Source of the DNA: Mycolicibacterium canariasense
Lineage (GTDB): Bacteria > Actinomycetota > Actinomycetes > Mycobacteriales > Mycobacteriaceae
Direction: 5' to 3'
DNA length: 64,000 bases
Assembly (NCBI RefSeq): GCF_002101555.1
Contig: NZ_LQOL01000042.1
Span: 186,001-250,000, forward strand
Within the stretch, counting starts at the first letter, position 1. Every line of letters begins with the position of its first letter. A program made the position numbers and the translations under genes. Below, piece by piece: positions 8,477-18,791 of this stretch. The notes beneath the pieces were generated by a model. That model searched no databases. It saw only the letters and a list, made by a program, of their open reading frames with translations, and was not told the origin of the DNA.

Positions 8477-10189
8477 ATGCCCTCAGACGCTCCTTCCGGT
8501 TTCCCCGACATCAAGCCCCGCAGCCGTGACGTCACCGACGGCCTGGAGAAGACGGCCGCTCGCGGCATGTTGCGTGCGGTCGGGATGGGTGACGACGACT
8601 GGGCCAAACCGCAGATCGGCGTCGGTTCGTCGTGGAACGAGATCACCCCGTGCAACATGTCGCTGCAACGGCTGGCCCAGCAGGTCAAGGCCGGTGTGCA
8701 CGAAGCGGGCGGCTACCCGCTGGAATTCGGCACCATCTCGGTGTCCGACGGCATCTCCATGGGCCACGAGGGCATGCACTTCTCGCTGGTGTCGCGGGAG
8801 GTCATCGCCGACAGCGTCGAGACCGTCGTGCAGGCCGAGCGCCTGGACGGCACCGTGCTGCTGGCCGGCTGCGACAAGTCGATTCCCGGCATGCTGATGG
8901 CCGCGGCCCGGCTGAACCTGGCGAGCGTGTTCTTCTACAACGGTTCGATCATGCCCGGCGTCGCCAGGCTGACCGACGGTACCGAGAAGGAAGTCACCAT
9001 CATCGACGCCTTCGAGGCGGTCGGGGCGTGTGCGCGCGGGCTGATGTCGCGCGAGGACGTCGACATCATCGAACGCGCCATCTGCCCCGGCGAGGGCGCC
9101 TGCGGCGGCATGTACACCGCCAACACGATGGCCTCGGCCGCCGAGGCACTCGGCATGTCGTTGCCCGGCAGCGCTTCTCCGGTGGCCGTCGACAAGCGCC
9201 GCGACGAGTACGCCCGCAAGTCCGGCGAGGCCGTCGTGGAGATGCTGCGCCGGGGGATCACCGCCCGCGACATCCTGACCAAGGAAGCGTTCGAGAACGC
9301 CATCGCCGTGGTGATGGCGTTCGGTGGCTCCACCAACGCGGTGCTGCACCTGCTGGCCATCGCCTGGGAGGCGCAGGTCGACCTGACTCTGGCCGATTTC
9401 ACCCGCATCGGCCAGAAGGTGCCGCACCTGGCCGACGTGAAGCCGTTCGGCCGGCACGTGATGAAGCACGTCGACGAGATCGGCGGGGTGCCGGTGGTGA
9501 TGAAGGCGCTGCTGGATGCCGGCCTGCTGCACGGGGATTGCCTGACCGTCACCGGTAAGACCATGGCGGAGAATCTCGCCCACATCGAGCCGCCGGATCC
9601 GGACGGCAAGGTGCTGCGGGCGATGAGCAATCCGATCCACCCGACCGGCGGCATCACCATCCTGCACGGCTCGCTCGCGCCGGAGGGCGCGGTGGTGAAG
9701 TCGGCCGGCTTCGACTCCGACGTGTTCGAGGGCACGGCGCGGGTTTTCGAGCGGGAGCGGGCCGCGTTGGACGCCCTCGAGGACGGCACCATCACGCACG
9801 GCGACGTCGTCGTCATCCGCTACGAGGGCCCCAAGGGCGGGCCGGGCATGCGCGAGATGCTCGCGATCACCGGCGCCATCAAGGGGGCGGGCCTTGGCAA
9901 GGATGTGCTGCTGATGACCGACGGTCGGTTCTCCGGCGGCACGACGGGCCTGTGTGTGGGGCATATCGCCCCGGAGGCCGTCGACGGCGGGCCGATCGCC
10001 TTCGTCCGCGATGGTGACCGGATCCGTCTCGACGTGGCCAACGGCACCCTGGATCTGCTGGTCGACGAGGCCGAATTCGAGGCCCGCAAGGCCGGTTTCG
10101 AGCCGCTGCCGCCGGTCTACAAGACCGGTGTGCTGGCCAAGTACACCAAGCTGGTCGGCTCGGCGGCCACCGGCGCCGTCTGCACCTGA
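8477..10189 (+). CDS. ilvD: Dihydroxy-acid dehydratase
   Basis: 570 aa. It converts 2,3-dihydroxy-isovalerate and -methylvalerate to the 2-keto acids in valine, isoleucine and pantothenate synthesis, in the cytosol. The Fe-S cluster cysteines are visible: C59 (ITPCN), C132 (AGCDKSIPG) and C209 ([11 protein letters not shown]). Other family motifs are [23 protein letters not shown] and the C-terminal [21 protein letters not shown]. Length is normal for the family. It is divergent from the DUF305-ricR operon, as ilvD (Rv0189c) is beside Rv0190 in M. tuberculosis, and convergent with the following hydrolase gene. Confidence 0.97.
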   Translation: MPSDAPSGFPDIKPRSRDVTDGLEKTAARGMLRAVGMGDDDWAKPQIGVGSSWNEITPCNMSLQRLAQQVKAGVHEAGGYPLEFGTISVSDGISMGHEGMHFSLVSREVIADSVETVVQAERLDGTVLLAGCDKSIPGMLMAAARLNLASVFFYNGSIMPGVARLTDGTEKEVTIIDAFEAVGACARGLMSREDVDIIERAICPGEGACGGMYTANTMASAAEALGMSLPGSASPVAVDKRRDEYARKSGEAVVEMLRRGITARDILTKEAFENAIAVVMAFGGSTNAVLHLLAIAWEAQVDLTLADFTRIGQKVPHLADVKPFGRHVMKHVDEIGGVPVVMKALLDAGLLHGDCLTVTGKTMAENLAHIEPPDPDGKVLRAMSNPIHPTGGITILHGSLAPEGAVVKSAGFDSDVFEGTARVFERERAALDALEDGTITHGDVVVIRYEGPKGGPGMREMLAITGAIKGAGLGKDVLLMTDGRFSGGTTGLCVGHIAPEAVDGGPIAFVRDGDRIRLDVANGTLDLLVDEAEFEARKAGFEPLPPVYKTGVLAKYTKLVGSAATGAVCT

Positions 10190-10198
10190 TCCGGCCGA

Positions 10199-10250
10199 GC
10201 GTGCGCGTCTGCACGGCGACGCACCGCAATGCATGGCATTTTGCGCACGC
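10199..10250. repeat. Palindromic intergenic element after ilvD
   Basis: 8-bp inverted arms GCGTGCGC (10199-10206) and GCGCACGC (10243-10250) enclose a 36-bp loop with its own short repeats. It fills the gap between two convergent genes and could act as a terminator. It resembles the GCGTGCGCG...-type intergenic palindromes common in mycobacteria. Confidence 0.5.
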
Positions 10251-10257
10251 GCGTGGC

Positions 10258-11004
10258 CTAACCGAAACGCGCGTGCAGGTCGGGCAGGAAGCCGGCCAGG
10301 TGGTTCATCTCCTGCGCACAGTGCACCAGCAGGTCCCGCGGATCGGGTAGCCGGCGGGCGGCGACGAGCCGCAACGCCCGATCGGCCGGCGACGGCGCGG
10401 CGCGTAACGCCACATGCCGTCCACCCATCCAGAACCGGGAGCGCATCTCCGCGCCCTCGGCCGTCGGCCGCACCTGGTGCACCAGCCAGCCGATGTCCAC
10501 CGGTAGGTCCGGCGAGCCCAGCCGCGCCGTGATCGCCACGCCCGCATGCCCGAGCACCGACGGCTCCACGAATTGGATTGCCGCTGAGGTAAATTGCGAT
10601 CCGATGTACTCGTGCACCAGTGAGGTGCGTCCGATGTATGCCAGCTCGTCGCGGCCGTCGCGCCAGCGTGCCGAGACATGAGCCCGCGGATGCCACAGCT
10701 TGTAACGCCGCGGATCGCAGCCGTGCCAGCCGAACCACCACTGCCACATCTGCGGCGTCACACCGGGCATATCGGTGCGCACCGCCACCGTGAAACCACC
10801 GTCTGCCACCGAGCCATAACCGTTCTCGGTCTGCTGGTAACCCTGCTCCGTCAGCCGGTCCTGGAAGTCGGGCAGCACGGGACCCGCCTGCGGTCCGTGC
10901 TCGAGGGCCTGCACGACATGGCGGGGCAGCGGGGCCATCTCCTCCCGGAAAAACGACCCGAACTCGGTAGCGGCGTCATCGCCGCGGTAACCCAGATAGC
11001 CCAT
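10258..11004 (-). CDS. DAPG hydrolase (PhlG)-like protein
   Basis: 248 aa from ATG at 11004, one base after the stop of the upstream oxidase gene. It resembles the 2,4-diacetylphloroglucinol/phloretin hydrolase family, zinc enzymes that cut C-C bonds in acylated phloroglucinols. The supporting region is MWQWWFGWHGCDPRRYKLWHP with the following His. Candidate zinc ligands, by order in the family, are the His of RAHVSARW, the Glu of VHEYIG, the His of WLVHQVRP and the His of EMNHLAGF. No signal peptide. Co-transcription with an FAD oxidase and a divergent IclR regulator suggests catabolism of a plant-type polyphenol. The exact substrate is unknown. Confidence 0.7.
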   Translation of the reverse strand: MGYLGYRGDDAATEFGSFFREEMAPLPRHVVQALEHGPQAGPVLPDFQDRLTEQGYQQTENGYGSVADGGFTVAVRTDMPGVTPQMWQWWFGWHGCDPRRYKLWHPRAHVSARWRDGRDELAYIGRTSLVHEYIGSQFTSAAIQFVEPSVLGHAGVAITARLGSPDLPVDIGWLVHQVRPTAEGAEMRSRFWMGGRHVALRAAPSPADRALRLVAARRLPDPRDLLVHCAQEMNHLAGFLPDLHARFG

Positions 11005-11005
11005 C

Positions 11006-12346
11006 TCAGACCCGCCCCATCCAGCTGTGGAATCGACAGTGCGGATCATATTGGGCGCGAACGGCATCAAGACGCGCCATGCTGGCATCGGTGGCGAACC
11101 TGGCCGGCCGCTCCCCCAGATTCTCGTCGGCCAGTTGCACACCGGTGGCCAGGTGTGCCATCTCTGCCATGTTCGAGCGCGCCCAGTCGCCGTACCGCGC
11201 GTCGTCGGCCGGATCGGACCAGGCGGTGTACAACGCCAGGTAGATCTCGTCCTCCAAGCTGTACGCCATATCCTGACGCGCCGGCGACGGACCCCAGTTC
11301 AGCCACAGGAAATGCGAGGGGTGCGGTGGCATGGTCTCGATGATCCGCCGGACGCCGGGAACCAGATCCGCGGCCGGAGCCGACGTCCACATGTTGTCGG
11401 TGGCGTAGCGGTGCCCGGACGGATAGTTGCTCATCACCGCGTCGAACCAGCTGGGCAGGTCGGCGGGCGCGAACGGTACGGCGATCAGGGCGTCGGCGCG
11501 TGCCGGGCAGCTATCGAGAAGTGCCAGTGCGGCTTTGGCTTGATCCTCGGTGTCGGCGAACACCGGTGAGGCCAGCACGATCCCCGGCGTGCGCAGACCG
11601 ACGCCGGGGATCTCGGTCGAGGTGACGATCTGCAGCTCCACCCGCCGGTCCACCTCGGCGCTGATCTCCCGCGCCCAGCCGAACACCGCGTCCGCCGACT
11701 CGATGGGGTACACGTACAGGCTGCTGCCGCACACCGGCGGCTTGGGGTACAACCGCAGATGGAAGGCGGTCACCACACCGAAGAAACCTGGGCCAGAACC
11801 TCTTGCCGCCCAGTATAATTCGGGGTGATGCTCGCTATCGCAGTACACCTGCGCGCCGTCGGCGGTCACCACGTCCAGACCCAGAACGCTCTCACACGCC
11901 GGGCCCAGCACACGGCTGTTCCAGCCGTAGCCGCCCTGCAGCAGATAGCCGCCGATCGCCACCCCGCGGCAATGCCCGGCAGGAAAGAACAATCCCTGCT
12001 CGGCCAGCTCGACGGCCAGCGCACTGCCCCCTTTCCCGGGACCGACGACGGCCGTCATCGCTGTCGTGTCGACGCGGCACGAGTCCAGGCGGCTGACGTC
12101 GAGGAGCAGTCCGCCGTCGCGTACGTGGTTGGCCGCCCAGCTGTGACCGCCCGAACGGATCCCGATCGTCAGGTCGCGCTCGGCGGCGTGACGGACCGCC
12201 GCCACCACGTCGGCGACGTCGGCGGCCTGCACGATGAGATCCGGAAAGCGCTGCGGAAGGCGCGCATTCCACACCGTCGCTCGCCGGGCGGCTTCGTAGC
12301 CGTCAGCGCCCCGGACGAAATACCGCGCCGTATCGAGTGCAGCCAC
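11006..12346 (-). CDS. Berberine-bridge-type FAD oxidoreductase, bicovalent flavin
   Basis: 446 aa. Start chosen at GTG 12346 because a perfect AGGAG (12352-12356) lies 5 bp upstream; a GTG at 12364 in the same frame lacks such a site. PCMH-type FAD-binding domain followed by a BBE C-terminal segment (YDPHCRFHSW). RSGGHSW supplies the histidyl and GHCRGVAIGGYLLQGG the cysteinyl flavin link, so FAD is probably bicovalently attached, as in oxidases acting on bulky phenolics or sugars. No signal peptide. It heads a two-gene operon with the PhlG-like hydrolase and is divergent from an IclR regulator. The substrate is not predictable from sequence. Confidence 0.85.
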   Translation of the reverse strand: MAALDTARYFVRGADGYEAARRATVWNARLPQRFPDLIVQAADVADVVAAVRHAAERDLTIGIRSGGHSWAANHVRDGGLLLDVSRLDSCRVDTTAMTAVVGPGKGGSALAVELAEQGLFFPAGHCRGVAIGGYLLQGGYGWNSRVLGPACESVLGLDVVTADGAQVYCDSEHHPELYWAARGSGPGFFGVVTAFHLRLYPKPPVCGSSLYVYPIESADAVFGWAREISAEVDRRVELQIVTSTEIPGVGLRTPGIVLASPVFADTEDQAKAALALLDSCPARADALIAVPFAPADLPSWFDAVMSNYPSGHRYATDNMWTSAPAADLVPGVRRIIETMPPHPSHFLWLNWGPSPARQDMAYSLEDEIYLALYTAWSDPADDARYGDWARSNMAEMAHLATGVQLADENLGERPARFATDASMARLDAVRAQYDPHCRFHSWMGRV

Positions 12347-12394
12347 GGTGACTCCTAGATTCACTATGCGGATCCTTGTAGACCACGATGCGGG

Positions 12395-12406
12395 TCACTA
12401 TAGTGA
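12395..12406. promoter_or_regulatory. Candidate IclR operator between oxidase and regulator
   Basis: Perfect 12-bp palindrome TCACTATAGTGA, 4 bp upstream of the IclR start codon. A second half-site TCACTAT lies at 12361-12367, giving two similarly spaced elements in the 64-bp divergent region. Placement fits autorepression plus control of the oxidase-hydrolase operon. Confidence 0.6.
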
Positions 12407-12410
12407 GCCG

Positions 12411-13061
12411 ATGCCTGCGGCGGACCCGAATCGCGAAGACGGTATCCAGGTGCTGCGCCGGGCCGCCGCAGCACTGGACGAGATCGCCGCAGAGCCCGGC
12501 CGATTACGCCAGGTCGATCTGGAAAACCGGTTGGGATTGGCCAAATCCACGGTGCGGCGGATCCTGTTGGCGTTGACCGACATCGGGTATGCCGCCGTGG
12601 ACGAGGCCGGCCGCTTCGGCCTGGGTGACCGACTGCTCGGCCTCACCGGTTCCGACAACGCCCACCTGGTCGCCGCGTTCCGCCCCACGCTGCAGCGCAT
12701 CGCCGACACCACCGGCGAGACGGTCGACCTGTCCGTGCTGCACGGCCGCGAGATGTGGTTCATCGACCAGATCGAGTCCGGGCACCGGCTCCGTGCGGTC
12801 TCGGCCGTCGGCGTGCGTTTTCCGGTGGGCAGCACCGCCAACGGGAAGGCGGCGATCGCCGTACTGGCAGGGTCGGGCGGCGAGGTGGCGCTCGATCTGG
12901 ACGAGCACACACCGGGCATCTCCGCGGCGGGCATCGCCGGCCGCACCCCGAGCGGTCAGATCGTGGCGATTTCGGTGCCGGCCCCCAGCGACCGGTTCCG
13001 CGCCAACCGGGCCGCGATCGTCAAGGCGCTGCTGTCCGCCGGCGCGCCGTTCGCGTCATGA
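12411..13061 (+). CDS. IclR-family transcriptional regulator
   Basis: 216 aa from ATG at 12411; the extension from 12348 would run through the presumed operator. N-terminal winged HTH (residues ~12-65, with [24 protein letters not shown] as the core) and an IclR effector domain (VDLSVLHGREMWFIDQIESGHRLRAVSAVGVRFPVGSTANGKA). The effector domain is shorter than usual: family members are 240-270 aa, and a helical stretch after EVALDLDEHTPG seems missing. It is divergent from the oxidase/hydrolase pair and probably regulates them in response to a small aromatic. The direction of regulation is unknown. Confidence 0.88.
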   Translation: MPAADPNREDGIQVLRRAAAALDEIAAEPGRLRQVDLENRLGLAKSTVRRILLALTDIGYAAVDEAGRFGLGDRLLGLTGSDNAHLVAAFRPTLQRIADTTGETVDLSVLHGREMWFIDQIESGHRLRAVSAVGVRFPVGSTANGKAAIAVLAGSGGEVALDLDEHTPGISAAGIAGRTPSGQIVAISVPAPSDRFRANRAAIVKALLSAGAPFAS

Positions 13062-13180
13062 TGACCGGCGACCGCGACGCGCACCGGTCTCACGCGCTGC
13101 GCCGTCAAATACCCGGCCTGTAGTGTGAATCCGAGCAGTGGCCCACAACACAGCACTGAGATGCACGGAAAGAGTCTTGA

Positions 13181-13855
13181 GTGAACGACGTTCTCGCGCG
13201 GTCCGGCATCTTCCAGGGCGTGACGCCTGACGCTGCCGCCGCCCTGATCGCGCAGCTGCAGCAGATTTCGTTCTCCCGAGGGCAAACCGTCTTCGTCGAA
13301 GGCGAGCCCGGCGACCGGCTCTACATCATCGTCGAGGGCAAGGTGAAGATCGGGCGCCGCACCGTCGACGGCCGGGAGAGCCTGATCACCGTGATGGGTC
13401 CGTCGGACATGTTCGGCGAACTCGCGCTGTTCGACCCGGGCCCGCGCACCTCGACGGTCACCGCGCTGACCGAGGTGAAGGCGGTCAGCATGGACCGCGA
13501 GGCACTGCACGCCTGGGTGATGGGCCGTCCGGAGATTGCCGAGCAGTTGCTGCGGGTGTTGGCCCGTCGCCTGCGCCGCACCAACAGCGCGCTGTCGGAC
13601 CTGATCTTCACCGACGTGCCGGGTCGGGTGGCCAAGCAGCTGCTCGACATCGCCATGCGGTTCGGTCGGCAGGAGGGCAACGTCCTGCACGTCACGCACG
13701 AGCTCACCCAGGAGGAACTGGCCCAGCTGGTCGGCGCGTCCCGGGAGACGGTGAACAAGGCGTTGTCGGATTTCGCCCAGCGCGGCTGGATCAAGTTGCA
13801 GGGCAAGACGATCCTGATCTACGACTCGGCCCGGTTGGCCCAGCGCGCGAAGTAG
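13181..13855 (+). CDS. crp: CRP/FNR-family cAMP receptor protein
   Basis: 224 aa from GTG at 13181, the same length as M. tuberculosis CRP (Rv3676) and very similar through [29 protein letters not shown] and [13 protein letters not shown]. The cyclic-nucleotide pocket ([18 protein letters not shown]) and the C-terminal HTH ([23 protein letters not shown]) are intact. It should bind cAMP and DNA as a dimer. Rv3676 lies elsewhere in M. tuberculosis; fast-growing mycobacteria carry two such genes, so this could be the second paralogue. The 119-bp upstream region contains a TGTGA half-site (in AGTGTGAATCC) but no full CRP palindrome. Confidence 0.9.
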   Translation: MNDVLARSGIFQGVTPDAAAALIAQLQQISFSRGQTVFVEGEPGDRLYIIVEGKVKIGRRTVDGRESLITVMGPSDMFGELALFDPGPRTSTVTALTEVKAVSMDREALHAWVMGRPEIAEQLLRVLARRLRRTNSALSDLIFTDVPGRVAKQLLDIAMRFGRQEGNVLHVTHELTQEELAQLVGASRETVNKALSDFAQRGWIKLQGKTILIYDSARLAQRAK

Positions 13856-13871
13856 CTACTTCCCGTAGCTA
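13853..13871. terminator. Short hairpin between crp and O-methyltransferase
   Basis: 7-bp arms TAGCTAC / GTAGCTA around a TTCCC loop, overlapping the crp stop codon and ending just before the convergent gene's stop. A weak, compact two-way terminator is plausible. Confidence 0.5.
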
Positions 13872-14516
13872 TCTCACGACGGCGATGGCGAACCCGTCCC
13901 AGCCTTTGGTGCCGACGGTCTGGATGGCGGCGGTGTCCAGCCGGGGGTGTCGGCCCATCATCGCCAGCATGTCGCGCACGCCGTGGGCCTGCGCGTCATT
14001 CGCCGCCGGCTCCAGCACCCGGCCCATCCGCGTGACGTTGTCGACGACGATCACCGCGCCGGGCTCGGCGAGCCGGACCGCCCATTCGACATAGGCGGTG
14101 TTGTTCTCCTTGTCGGCGTCGACGAAGAAGAAGTCGAACGGGCCCGACAGTGTGGGCAGCGTATCCAACGCCGCACCGACGATCACCTCGACCCGGTCGG
14201 CCACCGCCGCGCGCTGCAGATTCCTGCGGGCCACCTCGGCATGCCGGGCGTCGAACTCCAGCGACACCACCCGCCCGTCCGGTCCGGCACCGCGGGCCAG
14301 ACAGATGGTGGAATAACCGGCCAGCGTGCCGATTTCGAGAATCCGGCGGGCCCCGCGAATCCCGGCCAGTAGTTGCAGCAGACGGCCGTGCTGGGCCGAT
14401 ACCTCGATGGCTGGCATGGATTCGGCTGCCGCGGACTCGCGCGCCGCCCGCAATGCATCATCCTCGGTGGCCAACAGTTCCCCGAACAACGCGTCCACCG
14501 CGACCGGATCGGCCAT
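13869..14516 (-). CDS. Class I SAM-dependent O-methyltransferase (Rv0187-like)
   Basis: 215 aa, CCoAMT-like O-methyltransferase family. SAM-binding motif ILEIGTLAGYSTICLARG, acidic SLEFDARH, and the metal/catalytic motif FFFVDADKENNTAYVEW are present. The protein starts immediately with the helical cap (EDDALRAARESAA). It probably methylates a catechol-like or other hydroxylated small molecule using a divalent cation; the substrate is unknown. Its ATG overlaps the stop of the metallohydrolase gene (ATGA), making it the last gene of a minus-strand operon. M. tuberculosis Rv0187 has the same family, size and neighbourhood. Confidence 0.9.
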   Translation of the reverse strand: MADPVAVDALFGELLATEDDALRAARESAAAESMPAIEVSAQHGRLLQLLAGIRGARRILEIGTLAGYSTICLARGAGPDGRVVSLEFDARHAEVARRNLQRAAVADRVEVIVGAALDTLPTLSGPFDFFFVDADKENNTAYVEWAVRLAEPGAVIVVDNVTRMGRVLEPAANDAQAHGVRDMLAMMGRHPRLDTAAIQTVGTKGWDGFAIAVVR

Positions 14517-15004
14517 CAGTGCACCCCTTCCTTGGCATAGACCACCCGCAACACATGCGCCACCTCCGGTCCCATCACGGCACCGGCCAGCTCAGCGAAG
14601 GTGGTGACGAACTCCGGCCCGTGCGGTGCGCCGTCTGCGCAGAGATGATGCGCAAGCTCGTGCAGCACAACGAGTTCGCGCAACGCCCAGGTGGTGTGCC
14701 GGTCCGGCACCGCCATGGTTGCGGTGTCCGCTTCGTAATGCGCGGCCGTCAGTCCACGCCGGGCCCGCACCGCCACCGGCCCGGCACCCGGCCAGCGCTC
14801 TCGCACGGCGGGCAAGGCCAGCACCTCGTCGAGGTAGCGGCGGACCGCGTCCAGTGACGCGAACCGGGCCTCCGGCGGCAGCGTCAGCTGGGTGCCGAAG
14901 AAGTCCATCGCGCCGTTACCCCGTTGGGCCGCACGGTCGAACATCGTCCGGACGAACCCTTCGGCGGCATACACTTTCGCGCGCTGGGCATCGCGTTCGG
15001 TCAT
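14516..15004 (-). CDS. TIGR04338-family metallohydrolase
   Basis: 162 aa. Small soluble protein with the zinc-protease signature ELVVLHELAHHLC, matching the actinobacterial TIGR04338 family of putative metallohydrolases that accompany a DUF2786 gene. The C-terminal HGPEFVTTFAELAG may supply the third zinc ligand. The 3' end overlaps the methyltransferase start by one base, and the upstream DUF2786 gene ends 19 bp before it. Family members have no established substrate, so the functional call stops at the metal-site level. Confidence 0.85.
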   Translation of the reverse strand: MTERDAQRAKVYAAEGFVRTMFDRAAQRGNGAMDFFGTQLTLPPEARFASLDAVRRYLDEVLALPAVRERWPGAGPVAVRARRGLTAAHYEADTATMAVPDRHTTWALRELVVLHELAHHLCADGAPHGPEFVTTFAELAGAVMGPEVAHVLRVVYAKEGVH

Positions 15005-15023
15005 GGTCGCGTCATGGTCGCGG

Positions 15024-15764
15024 TCATGGCCTCAAGGGGCTGCGGGCACCCGGCAACTCCTGGCTGGGCCCGAGCCGGGCCCGCTTACCGGCCCGGTCAC
15101 CGGCACGCCGGGCGGCCGACGAGTATCCCGCCGAGGCGCTGCTGGCCCGCCAGGTGCCCCGCGCCGACGACGTTTCCCGGTAGAACGACCTGAGTTCAAG
15201 ATCCTTGTTGCGCAAGGCCAGCGCCGTGCCCGGGCGGTCTTGGCGGTCCGCTTCGCGCTCGGCTTCCGCCTTGGCTTCGGCCAGCCGCTGCCCCACCCTG
15301 GCGCCGAAGGCCAGCTGGAAGTTCAGCCGCGCGGTGATGGTCGGCGTCGGACGGTGTGCACCGGAATTGATGTACGCCTCGGAGGCCTTGACCATCTGGG
15401 TCACCAGGCTGGCATACAGCGCGTGCGTGGCGTCGATGTCCTCGGCGAACCCGTACGCCTGGACATAGGTGGAATTGGTCGCCACGTCGCAGGTGAGGTC
15501 GTTGGCCAGCCCGATGACCACGAACAGCTGCACGTAGGTGCGAAGGCCCTTGGTGCCGGCCGGCCCGATGGTGATGGTGCGCTGCACGGGCAGCTGGGCC
15601 TTGGTGCGCTGCGCCGAATGTGCCCGGGCCACCGCCAGGTCGATGGACGTCGCGGTGGCCAGCCGCTGGGCGGCCGCCATGAAGGCCTCCGCCTCGTGCG
15701 CGTTGTCGGTGCCCTCGGCCTGGCGAAGCAGTGCCGCGATCCGGGCCAGCATCTTGTCGCTCAT
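15024..15764 (-). CDS. DUF2786 domain protein
   Basis: 246 aa. The N-terminal DUF2786 helical domain (MLARIAALLRQAEGTDNAHEAEAFMAAAQ, residues ~5-45) is clear and is often found with TIGR04338 proteins, as here. The middle is alpha/beta-like and the last ~50 residues are basic and low-complexity (ARRAGDRAGKRARLGPSQ), possibly nucleic-acid-binding. Function unknown. It sits between the lipoprotein hydrolase (31 bp upstream) and the metallohydrolase (19 bp downstream) in a same-strand run, so co-expression is likely. Confidence 0.82.
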   Translation of the reverse strand: MSDKMLARIAALLRQAEGTDNAHEAEAFMAAAQRLATATSIDLAVARAHSAQRTKAQLPVQRTITIGPAGTKGLRTYVQLFVVIGLANDLTCDVATNSTYVQAYGFAEDIDATHALYASLVTQMVKASEAYINSGAHRPTPTITARLNFQLAFGARVGQRLAEAKAEAEREADRQDRPGTALALRNKDLELRSFYRETSSARGTWRASSASAGYSSAARRAGDRAGKRARLGPSQELPGARSPLRP

Positions 15765-15795
15765 GTTCCTCAGGCTAACCGCTCAGTCCGACAAC

Positions 15796-17681
<1,886 letters not shown>

Positions 17682-17754
17682 CTAACGGGGGGCCGCCGCG
17701 ATCGGAGGCCGCGAGGGCACGCGTTTGTCGGTGCCGGTGCGTAAGCTCTCAAGC

Positions 17755-18738
17755 GTGAGCGTCCTCACAGATATGGCCGGCCGTTCCGCGAAGGCGGATT
17801 CCCCCGACGCGTTCCTCGCGGACGCGCAGCAGTACCGGCGCGAGCTGCTGGCGCACTGCTACCGGATGACCGGCTCCGTGCACGACGCCGAGGATCTGGT
17901 GCAGGAGACCTTCCTGCGGGCCTGGAAGTCCTACGACGGGTTCGAGGGCAAATCCTCGGCCCGCACCTGGCTGTACCGCATCGCCACCAACACCTGCCTG
18001 ACCGCCATCGAGAACAAGCAGCGCCGGCCGCTGCCGTCTGGCCTGGGCACCGACAGCGCCGACCCGACCACCGAGATCCTCGAACATCACGAGGTGCCCT
18101 GGCTGGAGCCGCTGCCGGACACCGCCGAGGTGGTGCAGTCCAGGGAGTCGGTGCGGCTGGCCTTCGTCGCGGCACTGCAGCATCTGTCCCCGCGGCAGCG
18201 GGCCGTGCTGGTGCTGCGCGACGTATTGCAGTGGCGCGCAGCCGAAGTCGCCGATGCGATCGGTTCGTCGACGGCCGCGGTGAACAGCCTGCTGCAGCGG
18301 GCCCGCGCCCAGCTGGACGAGGTGGGCCCCAGCCAGGACGATACGCTGTCGGCGCCCGAGTCCCCGGAAGCGCAGGAACAACTGCGCCGCTACATCGCGG
18401 CGTTCGAGGCCTACGACATCGACAAGCTGGTGACCCTGTTCACCGAAGAGGCCATCTGGGAGATGCCGCCCTTCGACACCTGGTACCGCGGCCCGGAAGC
18501 GATCGGTCTGCTCTCCAAGCACAAGTGCCCGGCCGAGCGTCCCGGCGATATGCGGTTCATCACCACCACCGCCAACGGCCAGTCCGCGGCCGCGATGTAC
18601 ATGCGCAATCCGCAGACCGACGTGCACGAGGCGTTCCAGCTGCACGTCCTGGACATCACGCCCGGCGGTATCGCGCACGTCGTGGCGTTCATGGAGCCGC
18701 GCCTGTTCGAGACCTTCGGGCTGCCCGCGGCACTTTGA
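17755..18738 (+). CDS. sigG: ECF RNA polymerase sigma factor SigG
   Basis: 327 aa from GTG at 17755 (ATG at 17773 also possible). Sigma-70 region 2 (YRRELLAHCYRMTGSVHDAEDLVQETFLRAWKSYDGF, residues ~33-70), a linker, and region 4 (LSPRQRAVLVLRDVLQWRAAEVADAIGSSTAAVNSLLQRARAQL) are followed by a ~120-residue SnoaL/NTF2-like domain (IDKLVTLFTEEAIWEMPPFDTWYRGPEAI). The C-terminal domain is typical of SigG/SigJ-type ECFs, which lack a classical anti-sigma gene; none is seen here. In M. tuberculosis SigG is induced by DNA damage and in macrophages. Position next to the Rv0183-like lipase supports the name. Confidence 0.92.
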   Translation: MSVLTDMAGRSAKADSPDAFLADAQQYRRELLAHCYRMTGSVHDAEDLVQETFLRAWKSYDGFEGKSSARTWLYRIATNTCLTAIENKQRRPLPSGLGTDSADPTTEILEHHEVPWLEPLPDTAEVVQSRESVRLAFVAALQHLSPRQRAVLVLRDVLQWRAAEVADAIGSSTAAVNSLLQRARAQLDEVGPSQDDTLSAPESPEAQEQLRRYIAAFEAYDIDKLVTLFTEEAIWEMPPFDTWYRGPEAIGLLSKHKCPAERPGDMRFITTTANGQSAAAMYMRNPQTDVHEAFQLHVLDITPGGIAHVVAFMEPRLFETFGLPAAL

Positions 18739-18791
18739 GTGTCGGGTTCGGGCTCGCTTTCTTCGCCTCAGCGCGCCCCAGGCCGACACTC
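18737..18791. repeat. Inverted-repeat element A after sigG
   Basis: Perfect 9-bp arms GAGTGTCGG (18737-18745) and CCGACACTC (18783-18791) enclose a loop beginning GTTCGGGCTCG. It overlaps the sigG stop and the 3' end of the convergent gene, so it could terminate both. A related element (B) lies at the other end of that gene. Confidence 0.7.

Noticed and set aside
13100..13180. CRP self-binding site upstream of crp
   Set aside because: Only one TGTGA half-site is present; the spacing to the next ACA-type element does not fit the CRP palindrome.
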